Below are positions 17,009-24,887 of a stretch of DNA of 64,000 bases, in pieces; position 1 is the first letter of the stretch; each line of letters starts with the position of its first letter. Under the pieces are notes generated by a model, which was not told where the DNA came from, ran no database searches, and was given only the letters and a program-made list of their open reading frames with translations. Made by a program: the position numbers and the translations under genes. Source of the DNA: Ardenticatenaceae bacterium (GTDB taxonomy: Bacteria > Chloroflexota > Anaerolineae > Promineifilales > Promineifilaceae); assembly GCA_020634455.1 (NCBI GenBank), contig JACKBQ010000001.1, forward strand, positions 2,790,001 through 2,854,000. The letters are read 5' to 3'.

Positions 17009-17929
17009 CTATTTTGGGCCTAACAGATCAACCAGAATGGCTTTCTGGGCGTGCATACGGTTTTCTGCCTGTGGGAACAATACCGAGTTTGGCCCATCTG
17101 CCACTTCATCGGTAATTTCTTCACCACGATGGGCGGGCAAGCAGTGCATGACCAAACAGTCGGGTCTAGCCAGGCTCACCAACTTTTGATTCACCTGGTA
17201 TGGGGGGAAGACTTTGAGGCGAACGGCCGTTTCCTCTTCTTGCCCCATGCTTGTCCACACGTCGGTATAAATAATATCGGCATTTGCTACGGCTTGGTTA
17301 GGATCTTCATAGACTTCTATAGAAGCGCCTGCGGTGCTAAATTGCTGTCCCAAATCGTAATCTTCTTCAGTAAGCGTGTAGTTCGGCGGGCTGGCAATGG
17401 CAAAATGCATGCCAACTTTCATACAGGCAAATAATAAGGAACGCGCTACATTATTGCCATCCCCCACGTAGGCCATTTTTAACCCTTCTAGCTTCTTTTT
17501 CACTTCTAGCACTGTGAAAATATCAGCCAAAGCTTGGGCGGGGTGGTTGTAATCAGATAAACCATTAATGATGGGGACAGAGCCATATTCTGCTAACTGC
17601 AAAATATGCGCATGGTCAAACACACGCGCCATAATGCCATCTACATAGCCAGACAATACGCGGGCTACATCAGCCACGCTTTCGCGCCCACCCATTTTTA
17701 TTTCGGTGGGTGAGAGATACAGCCCATAACCGCCCAGGTGGACCATGCCCATTTCAAAAGAGACGCGGGTGCGCAGCGATGGTTTTTGGAAGACAAGTGC
17801 TAGGCTTTTGCCTTTTAGCAGGGGACGATTACCGCCGTTTTGCCATTCTTGCTTTAAAGAAAGGGCCAAATCGAGCAGATTGTGAAGTTCATCGGGGGAC
17901 AAATCAGCGATGCTAAGAAAATGTTTCAC
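17009..17929 (-). CDS. argF: Ornithine carbamoyltransferase
   Basis: Forms citrulline from ornithine and carbamoyl phosphate in arginine synthesis. The 306-residue protein shows the carbamoyl-phosphate loop PSLRTR (50-55, with Leu in place of the common Thr of STRTR), HPAQ (129-132), the ornithine-loop DVWTSMGQE (223-231; the SMG motif separates OTCases from ATCases) and HCLPAHRGEE (262-271). The gene stands alone, with no other arg genes nearby. ATG 17929 fits the family N-terminus. An extended -10 (TGGTATACT on the minus strand near 18028-18036) is a possible promoter. The palindrome at 17223 encodes ETAV just after the SMG loop. Confidence 0.97.
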   Translation of the reverse strand: MKHFLSIADLSPDELHNLLDLALSLKQEWQNGGNRPLLKGKSLALVFQKPSLRTRVSFEMGMVHLGGYGLYLSPTEIKMGGRESVADVARVLSGYVDGIMARVFDHAHILQLAEYGSVPIINGLSDYNHPAQALADIFTVLEVKKKLEGLKMAYVGDGNNVARSLLFACMKVGMHFAIASPPNYTLTEEDYDLGQQFSTAGASIEVYEDPNQAVANADIIYTDVWTSMGQEEETAVRLKVFPPYQVNQKLVSLARPDCLVMHCLPAHRGEEITDEVADGPNSVLFPQAENRMHAQKAILVDLLGPK

Positions 17930-18069
17930 AGTGTTAATTCTCCGAACAGTTGGCGTAGAATTTTTGGGGATTGGGTGGAACGGCCATATCCCAATTCCCC
18001 GCTGGTGCCACTGGTTACCTTAAAAAAGTATACCACAGGCAAAAACAGAGGAAAAGCATTCAACATAAC

Positions 18070-18097
18070 TTGACGCGCTTATTAGTTATGGTAAGAT
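18070..18097 (+). promoter_or_regulatory. Sigma-70-type promoter
   Basis: TTGACG (18070-18075) and TAAGAT (18092-18097) are separated by 16 bp, placing transcription start near 18104, about 65 bases before the gene at 18169. Confidence 0.6.
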
Positions 18098-18168
18098 ATT
18101 CCTTGCAGAGGGGATGTTATGTCATATTCGTAATGTCCCTATTGGGGGCAAAAGAAGGTAGGTGCCAC

Positions 18169-19212
18169 ATGGATTTTGTGAAAGAAAGACCCGGACTTTC
18201 CGTCCTAATTGCTTTTATTGTTGGCCTCATCATCGGCCAAACCCTCTTTGGCTGGTACCTTTTCCCGGTAGAATGGACGGGTGCAGGCCCAGCAGATTTG
18301 GATCCGGCAGAACGTGATGTGTATTTGCAAACCATTGCTGATGCCTACTCTTACCAACCTGGCAATACGGGTATGGTAACAAACGCATTGCGTTCATGGC
18401 CAACTGCAGGTGAAGCAATTTGCGAATTGCGTGGCCGTACCGCTGACCCTGCTGCACAGCAACGCTTAGATGCCATTGCCATGGTGCAGACTGGCGGTCA
18501 ATCATGTGGTGCCGTGTCGGTAGATGGTACCTTGCCTGAAGTTCCCGCTGCGGCAGAAGAAAATTCCAATTTAGGCACTATTTTGGCGTTGCTGTTGGTA
18601 CTTGCCCTGGTTGGCGCAGGCATTGTGGTTGTACTCAATCGTCGTAACAGCATGATGGCTGAGGATGATGATGTAGACACCTATTACGACAACATGCCAG
18701 AAAGCGCCCCCACCTCCAGTGAAGAAGGTGTTAGCGCTGTGCCAATTGCTCGCTTCCAAAGTGATTACGTATACGGCCGTGATAATTATGACGACTCCTT
18801 CAGCATTGAAAACTCAGGTGGCGAATTCCTGGGCGAATGCGGCGTCGGCATTGCCGAATCCATTGGCAGCGACACGCCCAAAAATGTAACCGCGCTGGAA
18901 GTATGGTTGTTCGATAAAAATGACATCCGCACCATTACCAAAGTTGTTATGAGTGACCATGCTTTCTTTGATGAGGCGCTCAAGGCCAAGCTAGCTCCCA
19001 AGGGTGAACCGGTTCTGGCTCGCGAAAATGAAGTGATTGTGCTGGAAACGGCCACACTTATCATCAATGCCGAAATCAAAGAAATGCAATACGGCGCTGG
19101 TGCAATGCCGCCCCAAAGTTACTTTGAAAACTTTTCCATTGAACTGTCTGCCTGGGCAAAAGAAAGCGATTATGATGAATCAGATCGCGTAGACGAAATG
19201 CTTGAATATTAA
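18169..19212 (+). CDS. Two-helix membrane protein with acidic C-terminal domain, unknown
   Basis: The start is set at ATG 18169 (MDFVKERPGLS), preceded by AAGGTAGG and a promoter; an upstream open frame lacks support. The 347-residue protein has a first transmembrane helix at about 10-30 (LSVLIAFIVGLIIGQTLFGWYL) and an extracytoplasmic segment of about 100 residues. A second helix at about 139-160 (LGTILALLLVLALVGAGIVVVL) precedes an acidic linker and a cytoplasmic beta-rich domain of about 150 residues (SFSIENSGGEFLGECGVGIAESI...EVWLFDKNDIRTITKVVMSDHAF). I recognise no enzyme motif. It is monocistronic and ends at a strong terminator. Confidence 0.8.
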   Translation: MDFVKERPGLSVLIAFIVGLIIGQTLFGWYLFPVEWTGAGPADLDPAERDVYLQTIADAYSYQPGNTGMVTNALRSWPTAGEAICELRGRTADPAAQQRLDAIAMVQTGGQSCGAVSVDGTLPEVPAAAEENSNLGTILALLLVLALVGAGIVVVLNRRNSMMAEDDDVDTYYDNMPESAPTSSEEGVSAVPIARFQSDYVYGRDNYDDSFSIENSGGEFLGECGVGIAESIGSDTPKNVTALEVWLFDKNDIRTITKVVMSDHAFFDEALKAKLAPKGEPVLARENEVIVLETATLIINAEIKEMQYGAGAMPPQSYFENFSIELSAWAKESDYDESDRVDEMLEY

Positions 19213-19235
19213 TCTCAGCGCATAAAAATGATGGC

Positions 19236-19278
19236 AAAGCCCCGACCGATTAAAAATTTATTCGGTCGGGGCTTTCTT
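19236..19278 (+). terminator. Rho-independent terminator
   Basis: AAAGCCCCGACCGA (19236-19249) pairs perfectly with TCGGTCGGGGCTTT (19262-19275), followed by CTTATTT. It separates the membrane protein from the epimerase gene. Confidence 0.9.
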
Positions 19279-19295
19279 ATTTGGGGCAAATTAGG

Positions 19296-20225
19296 ATGAG
19301 ATTTTTAGTTACGGGGGGCGCGGGCTTTTTGGGTGCGGCGTTGGCAAACAAGCTCGCCGCAGATGGTCACGCGGTCGTTGTCTTAGATGATTTGAGCAAG
19401 GGTAGCGCCAGCCAGCTGCGCCCCGAAATTCAGTTTACACAGGGCGACATCAACAATATCCCGCTGCTCTGGTCTTTGCTCAGTGATGTGGATTGTGTTT
19501 ACCATTTGGCGGCGAGAGTGTCCGTGGCGGAGTCGGTGTTGCATCCGCAGGCGTACAATGCGGTAAATGTAGGCGGGACGGTTAGTTTGATGGAGGCGAT
19601 GCGGGACACGGGAGTACGGCGGGTGGTGTTTACAAGTTCGGGCGCGGTGTACGGCCGTTTGCCCACCCAGCCTGTCCACGAAAACGACCCACCCAACCCG
19701 GACTCTCCCTACGCAGTTAGCAAATGGGCCGCCGAGCAGTACATCCACACCATTGGCCAGTTGTGGGACATTGAAACGGTGGCTCTGCGTATTTTTAATG
19801 CGTACGGGCCAAACCAAAACCTGCCCGTTTCACATGCCCCGGTGGTGCCTCGATTTTTGCACCAGGCCATCACCGGCGGGTCCGTAGTGCTGTATGGCGA
19901 TGGCCAACAAACGCGAGACTTTGTCTACGTGACCGACGTGGTCGCTGCCCTGGTAACCGCGGCCACAGCCAAAGCTGTTAATCGGCAGGTGATCAACATC
20001 GGCAGTGGGCAAGAGACGGACATGGCTCAGCTGGTTGGAGAAATTGAAAAAGCGACTGGCAAACGGGTCAACCTGCTGCACAATCAACAAAAATCGGGCG
20101 GCGTGCCTCGCTTGGTCGCAGATATCAGTCGGGCGCAGCGATTGTTGGGGTTTCGGCCGTTTGTAAGCTTGGCCGAAGGCTTGCAACGAATTTTGCGGGA
20201 AGACGGCCGTTTCCAAAAAAGTTGA
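19296..20225 (+). CDS. NAD-dependent nucleotide-sugar epimerase/dehydratase
   Basis: A 309-residue extended SDR protein. NAD is bound by TGGAGFLG (about 7-14), the catalytic pair is YAVSK (about 144-148) and the Ser lies in FTSSGAVYG. The C-terminus (NIGSGQETDMAQLVGEIEKATGK..., RAQRLLGFRPFVSLAEGLQ) is typical of UDP-glucose 4-epimerase-like and related sugar enzymes. The exact substrate cannot be read. ATG 19296 is chosen because MRFLVTGGAG is the usual N-terminus; a TTG five codons upstream also keeps the frame open. It lies between a terminator and the oppositely oriented tRNA-Leu gene, so it is probably monocistronic. Confidence 0.9.
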   Translation: MRFLVTGGAGFLGAALANKLAADGHAVVVLDDLSKGSASQLRPEIQFTQGDINNIPLLWSLLSDVDCVYHLAARVSVAESVLHPQAYNAVNVGGTVSLMEAMRDTGVRRVVFTSSGAVYGRLPTQPVHENDPPNPDSPYAVSKWAAEQYIHTIGQLWDIETVALRIFNAYGPNQNLPVSHAPVVPRFLHQAITGGSVVLYGDGQQTRDFVYVTDVVAALVTAATAKAVNRQVINIGSGQETDMAQLVGEIEKATGKRVNLLHNQQKSGGVPRLVADISRAQRLLGFRPFVSLAEGLQRILREDGRFQKS

Positions 20226-20243
20226 TAAGTTTGTGATATTCAA

Positions 20244-20272
20244 CAAAAAACGCCAGCACAATGTGCTAGCGT
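20244..20272 (-). terminator. Terminator of tRNA-Leu transcript
   Basis: On the minus strand ACGCTAGCAC pairs with GTGCTGGCGT (one G-U pair) around a 3-base loop and is followed by TTTTTT (20245-20250 complement). It begins six bases after the tRNA 3' end. Confidence 0.85.
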
Positions 20273-20277
20273 CTTTA

Positions 20278-20360
20278 TGCCCAAGAGAGGACTCGAACCT
20301 CCACGCCCATAAGAGCACAGGCCCTCAACCTGCCGCGTATGCCAATTCCGCCACTTGGGC
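20278..20360 (-). tRNA. tRNA-Leu (anticodon GAG)
   Basis: A class II tRNA. Acceptor arms GCCCAAG/CTTGGGC pair perfectly (20354-20360 with 20279-20285). The anticodon loop TTGAGGG sits on stem GCAGG/CCTGT. A long variable arm (about 20303-20315) and the T-arm with GGTTCGAGTCC follow, and the discriminator base is A. CCA is not encoded. The gene has its own promoter and terminator, so it is a single-gene transcript. Confidence 0.95.
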
Positions 20361-20385
20361 TAATGCTGAATCATCAACGCAGGCA

Positions 20386-20413
20386 ATTATAGCCATTGCC
20401 AGACGGCTGTCAA
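20386..20413 (-). promoter_or_regulatory. Promoter of tRNA-Leu
   Basis: Minus-strand TTGACA (complement of 20408-20413) and TATAAT (complement of 20386-20391) are separated by 16 bp, a perfect consensus promoter. Transcription start falls near 20379, about 19 bases before the mature tRNA. Confidence 0.85.
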
Positions 20414-20428
20414 TGCAGCAAACCAGCT

Positions 20429-21487
20429 TTAAGCCGCAACCAATTCAGCAACAACCGGAGCCTTTGTGCCATTGGTGTAAACTTGTCGTTGTCGCGTCGG
20501 GGCCATTTGCAAAACGGCCGATGCCCACGTTAGGCCAGAGCCAAAGCTCACCAGCAGCAACCGGTCGTCTAGACTAATTTCCCCAGATTCCAACCCATCA
20601 CAAATAGCTACCGGGATGGAAGCGGCAGAAGTGTTGGCATATTTGTGAACCTTCACCAGAAAACGCTCCATGGGCACGTCCATTACCTTGGCAGCGGCCT
20701 GGATGATGCGCAAGTTAGCCTGATGTGGCACGATGCAGTCAATATCGTTGAATGACATCCCGGCTTGATCCAGACTGCGTTGGCTGGTTCTGCCTAAAAT
20801 GCGGGTAGCGAACTTGAATACCTCACGGCCGTTCATGCGAATGAATTGCCGCCCTTCCGCAAAAGTTGTGGCGTTCACCGGTTCAGCAGAGCCCATCGCT
20901 GGGGCAATGATGTTTTCGCTGCCGCTGCCATCAGAACCCATGTCGAAGCCATAAACGCCGCAAGGTTCGTTGCTGGCCTGCATTACAAATGCGCCCGCGG
21001 CATCGCCAAACAGCACGCAGGTGTTGCGATCCGTCCAGTCCACATAGCGGCTCAACAACTCTGAGCCAATGATCAGAATGTTTTTGTAAACGCCACCGCT
21101 GATGAACTGCTGCGCTGTGGTGAGGGCATACAAAAAGCCAGTGCAGCCGTTGGCCAGTACAAACGCAGGTACGTCCGTTGCGCCCAGCATGTGCTGCACC
21201 TGACTGGATACAGCAGGGGTGATGTAGTCGCCTGTGGTAGTGGCGACGATGATCAGGTCCAGCTCGGTAGCATCCAGATTGGCTTTGGCCAGGGCACGGC
21301 GAGCCGCTTCGGTAGACATGGTGGCGTTGGTTTCATCTGGCCCGGCAATGTGGCGTTGGTGGATGCCCGTGCGCTGCACGATCCAATCGTGGCTGGTGTC
21401 CACCATCTTCTCTAAATCATGGTTGGTCAGCACTTTTTCTGGGACATACGCGCCCCAACCCGTGATACGGCCGTATCGCTTTTCCAT
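20429..21487 (-). CDS. fabH: 3-oxoacyl-ACP synthase III (KAS III)
   Basis: Condenses a starter acyl-CoA with malonyl-ACP to begin fatty-acid synthesis. The start is set at ATG 21487 (MEKRYGRITGWGAYVPEK), which has GAGGAG on the minus strand 10 bases upstream. The catalytic Cys is in LANGCTGF (about Cys115), followed by His in VPHQANLRI and Asn in KYANTSAASIP. The 353-residue length fits. ANGCTGF differs slightly from the common NAACSGF context, so activity on a non-standard starter is possible. The gene lies 27 kb from the fabD-fabG cluster, which lacks fabH. Confidence 0.93.
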   Translation of the reverse strand: MEKRYGRITGWGAYVPEKVLTNHDLEKMVDTSHDWIVQRTGIHQRHIAGPDETNATMSTEAARRALAKANLDATELDLIIVATTTGDYITPAVSSQVQHMLGATDVPAFVLANGCTGFLYALTTAQQFISGGVYKNILIIGSELLSRYVDWTDRNTCVLFGDAAGAFVMQASNEPCGVYGFDMGSDGSGSENIIAPAMGSAEPVNATTFAEGRQFIRMNGREVFKFATRILGRTSQRSLDQAGMSFNDIDCIVPHQANLRIIQAAAKVMDVPMERFLVKVHKYANTSAASIPVAICDGLESGEISLDDRLLLVSFGSGLTWASAVLQMAPTRQRQVYTNGTKAPVVAELVAA

Positions 21488-21597
21488 TTTTCTGCTCCTC
21501 AGAGGATATTGGTGTTGTTGTGGTGCCTCTTCCTCACGTTGTTGATTTCGTAACAACCTATTAAACACGACTTGGCCCGATTCGTCACGCTACAATT

Positions 21598-21667
21598 TTT
21601 TGCCACAGAGGGCACAGAGGAATCAGAGGGTTTTTCTCTAAAATCTCTGTGATTTCTGTGGCTAAAC
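21598..21667. repeat. CACAGAG-family inverted repeat
   Basis: TTTGCCACAGAGGGCACAG begins at 21598 and is mirrored by ATCTCTGTG..TTCTGTGGC ending at about 21662. This is one of the best-preserved copies of the family. The surrounding 21488-21807 gap holds no gene: this repeat, a hairpin at 21750 and the start of the next gene's leader fill it. Confidence 0.8.
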
Positions 21668-21749
21668 AGTTTTTATCCATCGTTCGCCCTGCGCTGGCTT
21701 GACAAAGCTCCAGGCGCTGACAAAAATATGCTTAATTGATGTAAATACG

Positions 21750-21779
21750 ACCTCCGGTAATTTTTGGCCGGAGGTTTTC
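21750..21779 (+). terminator. Hairpin with T-tract ahead of lipoprotein gene
   Basis: ACCTCCGG (21750-21757) pairs with CCGGAGGT (21768-21775) and is followed by TTTT. It could terminate read-through or attenuate the gene starting at 21808. Confidence 0.5.
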
Positions 21780-21807
21780 ACTTTTAGTGGAAGGAGAAAA
21801 CCGACCT

Positions 21808-23022
21808 GTGAAGCAATTTAGCTCTCTTTTGATTTTGCTGTTGTTTGTGCTGCTGGCTGTGGCCTGTGGCGAGGAAAATGCGCCCACCCCCACACCGATT
21901 GCGCCGCCGCTGGATGTTGAAGTGGCAACGGCCGTTTCCACCCCCACCACGCAACCAACCACCAACCCCACGTCAACCATCACCCTGCCACCACCACCCA
22001 CCATTCCCCCAGCGGCCACCAGCGCCCCCACCAGCGAACCCGTCGCTGAAGGCGTCAGCCTGCTCACCATCTCTGACTTTGGCACTGACCGCAACCCCCT
22101 GACCGGTGAACTGGTGGATGACCCGGCACAATTGCAAAGACGGCCGTTAGCCATCAAAATCTCCAACGCGCCCCCCAGCTATGTGCGCCCCCAGGCTGGC
22201 CTCAATAGCGCCGACTGGGTGTTTGAGCACACCGCCGAAGGGCACATCACCCGCTTTACGCTCATCATGTACGGGCAGGAGGCGGAGCTGGTTGGCCCCA
22301 TCCGCAGCGCCCGGCTCATCGACGTGGAGCTGCCCGCCATCTACGATGCTGCTCTCGTTTTTTCCGGGGCCAGCGTCGGCGTCAACCAGCGGCTCAACGC
22401 CTCCGACTTCGAGAGCCGCATCATTCGCTCGGCCGACCCCGGCTACTTCCGCACGGGGGAAGACAAACCGTTTGAGCATACTTTGTACGGCCGTCCCGCC
22501 ATTTTTCGCCAGGGATTAGAATCGCAGGGGCTCAACACGCCGCCCAACTTCAATGGCTTGCTCACCTTCACCAGCCAGCCACCAACCGGAGGGCAGCCAG
22601 CCAGCCAGGTCTCGCTGGATTATGAGTGGGAGGTGGTGGAGTGGCGTTACGATGAGGCCACGGGACGTTACTTCCGCTGGGCCGCTGGAGAACCAATTCT
22701 GGACGCCAACACCGGCGAGCAGGTAAGCGCTGCCAACGTGGTCGTCATTGCTCCTTTCCACGTGGAGGACGCCACCATTTGTGAGCAAATCACCAACGGC
22801 GTCTGCACCCATCTCTCCGTGCAGATTCAGCTGTGGGGCAGCGGCACCGGTATCATTTTGCGCGATGGGCAGCAGTACCCCGTCACCTGGCACCGCGAAG
22901 GGCGCAACGACCTGCTCACTTTCACCACCGCCGACGGCACCTCCTTCCCCCTGCAAATTGGCAACACCTGGGTGCAACTCATTCCCACCTGGTACGCCGA
23001 CCCCGTGACTGTCACTCCGTAA
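21808..23022 (+). CDS. DUF3048 (YerB-like) lipoprotein
   Basis: The start is set at GTG 21808, with AAGGAG 11 bases upstream. The protein begins MKQFSSLLILLLFVLLAVAC, a lipoprotein signal with lipobox LAVAC. A Pro/Thr-rich spacer (about residues 25-90) precedes a DUF3048-type domain with RRPLAIKISNAPPSYVRPQAGLN, HITRFTLIMYGQEAELVGPIRSAR and EVVEWRYDEATGRYFRW. B. subtilis YerB is the best-known relative; its molecular function is not established, so none is assigned. The palindrome at 21939 encodes ATAVS in the spacer. Length (404) fits the family plus spacer. It is probably monocistronic. Confidence 0.88.
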   Translation: MKQFSSLLILLLFVLLAVACGEENAPTPTPIAPPLDVEVATAVSTPTTQPTTNPTSTITLPPPPTIPPAATSAPTSEPVAEGVSLLTISDFGTDRNPLTGELVDDPAQLQRRPLAIKISNAPPSYVRPQAGLNSADWVFEHTAEGHITRFTLIMYGQEAELVGPIRSARLIDVELPAIYDAALVFSGASVGVNQRLNASDFESRIIRSADPGYFRTGEDKPFEHTLYGRPAIFRQGLESQGLNTPPNFNGLLTFTSQPPTGGQPASQVSLDYEWEVVEWRYDEATGRYFRWAAGEPILDANTGEQVSAANVVVIAPFHVEDATICEQITNGVCTHLSVQIQLWGSGTGIILRDGQQYPVTWHREGRNDLLTFTTADGTSFPLQIGNTWVQLIPTWYADPVTVTP

Positions 23023-23060
23023 GCGGTAATCGGTCATCCGTAAACGGTTTGCGGTAAGGG
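23023..23060. repeat. Short word repeat (CGGTAATCGGT type)
   Basis: GTAAGCGGTAATCGGTCATCC and GTAAACGGTTTGCGGTAAGG are degenerate tandem words. The same words recur at 26055-26127 and 57035-57066. Confidence 0.5.
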
Positions 23061-23070
23061 TGGTGGTTTT

Positions 23071-23098
23071 TTGACACGGCCGTATAAATCGCTAGAAT
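23071..23098 (+). promoter_or_regulatory. Promoter of metal-binding lipoprotein gene
   Basis: TTGACA (23071-23076), a 16-bp spacer that itself starts with the genome palindrome half, and TAGAAT (23093-23098). Transcription would start near 23105. Confidence 0.8.
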
Positions 23099-23113
23099 TG
23101 ATACAATATATCA
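23099..23113 (+). promoter_or_regulatory. Fur-family-type operator (Zur/Mur/Fur box)
   Basis: TGATACAATATATCA has perfect 5-bp arms and matches the TGATAATNATTATCA Fur-family consensus at 11 of 14 defined bases. It directly abuts the -10 element and covers the predicted start site, an ideal position for repression. The downstream gene encodes a ZnuA-like metal-binding protein. Confidence 0.6.
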
Positions 23114-23130
23114 TTATGGAGAGGGTCAAG

Positions 23131-24150
23131 ATGTATCAATATCGTCAATTAGGGGTGGGCTTGCTGGCCGCCAGCTTGCTGGTTTTGTTGCTGGGGTGCG
23201 GGGGCGAAACGGCCGTTTCCACCCCAACCAATCACGCTACCGACGCTGAAATGCTTACTTTGCCGGAATTGACCGCCGCAGAACTGGATGGTGCCCCGCT
23301 CAAAGTGGTCGCCACCACCAGCATCATCGGCGACGTGGTGGCACAAGTGGGCGGCAAGGCGATTGATCTGACCACTTTGATGGGGCCAGGCCAAGACCCG
23401 CACAGTTTTGAACCGAGTGCGCGTGAGTTAACGGCCGTTGCCGATGCCCACGTTATCTTTGTTAATGGCTGGGATTTGGAAGAGGCGCTGGCCCAAGATT
23501 TGGCAGACATCGCTGGAGATGTGCCCCTGGTGCCCATCTCGGCCAACATCGAGCCGTTGGCCTTTGGCGAGGATGGTCATGAAGCTGAAGCCGATGAGCA
23601 TGACCACGGCAGCGTCGATCCGCACGTCTGGTTTAGCGTGGCTAACGTGCAGCAGTGGGTCGCAAATGTGCAAACGGTCTTTAGCGAGCTAGACCCGGCC
23701 AACGCGACCAGTTACGAAAGCAACGCCGCCGATTACCTGGCAGAGCTAGCCGATTTGGAAAATTATGCGGAAACGCAACTGGCCCAAATTCCGGCAGAGA
23801 ATCGCTTTTTGGTGACTAACCACCAGTCGTTTAATTACTTTGCCCGCGATTATGATTTCACCATTTTGGGCACCGTTATCCCTGGCAGCAGTACCCTGGC
23901 CGAGCCATCCGCCAGCGACCTGACGGCGTTGGTCGCTACGATGGCGGAGCATAACCTGTGCACCATTTTTACAGAGGTCACGGTGAGTGATAGTTTGGCA
24001 AAAACGGCCGCTGGCGAGCTAACCAACTGCGACGAGGTACAGGTTTTACCGCTTTTTACAGGTGCCATCGGCCCATCCGGCAGCGGCGCAGACAGCTACA
24101 TCGGCATGTTTCGCGCTAACGTGGACACTATTGTTGAAGGGTTGCGATAG
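23131..24150 (+). CDS. ZnuA-like metal ABC transporter substrate-binding lipoprotein
   Basis: A 339-residue cluster A-I solute-binding protein (Zn/Mn type). Lipobox LLGC (about residues 18-21) is followed by GGETAVSTP. Metal-ligand regions are DPHSFEPSARE (first His), an Asp/His-rich loop GHEAEADEHDHGSVDPHVW (second His), TNHQSFNYFARDY (third His) and the C-terminal TEVTVSDSLAKT segment. A His-rich loop favours zinc but does not prove it. ATG 23131 is chosen; ATG 23116 is an alternative. No permease or ATPase gene is adjacent, so partners must be encoded elsewhere. A Fur-type operator on the promoter supports metal-dependent repression. Confidence 0.9.
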   Translation: MYQYRQLGVGLLAASLLVLLLGCGGETAVSTPTNHATDAEMLTLPELTAAELDGAPLKVVATTSIIGDVVAQVGGKAIDLTTLMGPGQDPHSFEPSARELTAVADAHVIFVNGWDLEEALAQDLADIAGDVPLVPISANIEPLAFGEDGHEAEADEHDHGSVDPHVWFSVANVQQWVANVQTVFSELDPANATSYESNAADYLAELADLENYAETQLAQIPAENRFLVTNHQSFNYFARDYDFTILGTVIPGSSTLAEPSASDLTALVATMAEHNLCTIFTEVTVSDSLAKTAAGELTNCDEVQVLPLFTGAIGPSGSGADSYIGMFRANVDTIVEGLR

Positions 24151-24174
24151 GTTTAGAAAAAAAATTTAGCTTTA

Positions 24175-24540
24175 TTATGAGAGTTCGTAGGGGAGATAGA
24201 TTCCTTCCCATTCAGGCTTGAAATCTTTGGTGTTGCGAGTGACTAAAATGGCTTCTTTGCTTTTGGCAGAGGCCCAAATGATGGCGTCTGGTAGGCGCAT
24301 ACGATAGTCGCGGCGTAGTTGGACGGCCGTTTCGGCCACAGCCTGGTCTAGAGGAATGATTTCAAAGTAGCTGTCCAGAAAATCACGAATTTCGGCTTCG
24401 TCATCTTTGGCACCGACCAACACCTCCATCCAGGTGATGCGACTGATAAAAACTAGCTCGTAACGGCCGTATTCGGCGCTTGCTTGGGCAAACCCATTCA
24501 GGGCATCAATGATGATATTGGTATCGAAAACAGCAATCAT
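24175..24540 (-). CDS. VapC-type PIN-domain toxin
   Basis: A 121-residue PIN ribonuclease. MIAVFDTNIIIDAL gives the first acidic residue, MEVLVGA the second and LPDAIIWASA with TRNTKDF the later ones, the usual Asp/Glu set of VapC enzymes. It would cleave RNA when free of its antitoxin. ATG 24540 overlaps the antitoxin stop codon as TAATG, so translation is coupled. The target (tRNA or rRNA) is unknown. Two ACGGCCGT copies lie inside. Confidence 0.85.
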   Translation of the reverse strand: MIAVFDTNIIIDALNGFAQASAEYGRYELVFISRITWMEVLVGAKDDEAEIRDFLDSYFEIIPLDQAVAETAVQLRRDYRMRLPDAIIWASAKSKEAILVTRNTKDFKPEWEGIYLPYELS

Positions 24541-24758
24541 TATCTGTCCCACTCAGAGCGTAGATTTTCTTCGTATTCAAGCGCATTTACGTTGCGAGCT
24601 TGCCACGAACCAAATGCAGCATGGCTTTTTAATGAGCCAGCAGAAGGCTTTGAACTTCTTGTCTGCTGTTGTAAAAAAAGAATGAAATTTAGCACTTCGC
24701 TTTGTTTATCAGCCGGAAGCACGCTGACTTGTTTTTCTATCTGTTTCAAAAGCGTCAT
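24540..24758 (-). CDS. Antitoxin partner of VapC (DUF2281-like)
   Basis: A 72-residue protein starting at ATG 24758, preceded by GGAGAGG. The N-terminal part, LLKQIEKQVSVLPADKQSEVLNFILFLQQQ, is typical of DUF2281-type antitoxins. The C-terminal half (AAFGSWQARNVNALEYEENLRSEWDR) is acidic and aromatic, as in toxin-binding tails. No clear DNA-binding domain is visible. It is followed directly by the PIN toxin, so the pair forms a toxin-antitoxin operon. Confidence 0.8.
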   Translation of the reverse strand: MTLLKQIEKQVSVLPADKQSEVLNFILFLQQQTRSSKPSAGSLKSHAAFGSWQARNVNALEYEENLRSEWDR

Positions 24759-24848
24759 ATGCCTCTCCAATATTGAAACTGTTTTTCGTGATAAGCAAAT
24801 TATAGCAGGTTAGCGCTGCAATCCTCAACTGAAAGAGATGAAGGGGAT

Positions 24849-24881
24849 GAAGGGGTGACTAGGTCACCTAGTCACCCCTTC
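24849..24881. repeat. Perfect 33-bp inverted repeat
   Basis: GAAGGGGTGACTAGGT (16 bp) is followed by one central C and its exact reverse complement. The words AAGGGGATGAAGGGG extend upstream. It sits between asd (downstream on the minus strand) and the antitoxin promoter region. There is no T-run, but it could still stop transcription or block RNA decay. Confidence 0.8.
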
Positions 24882-24887
24882 ACCTTG

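Noticed and set aside
24849..24881. Intrinsic terminator call for the 33-bp palindrome
   Set aside because: There is no T-run on either side, so it is recorded only as an inverted repeat.
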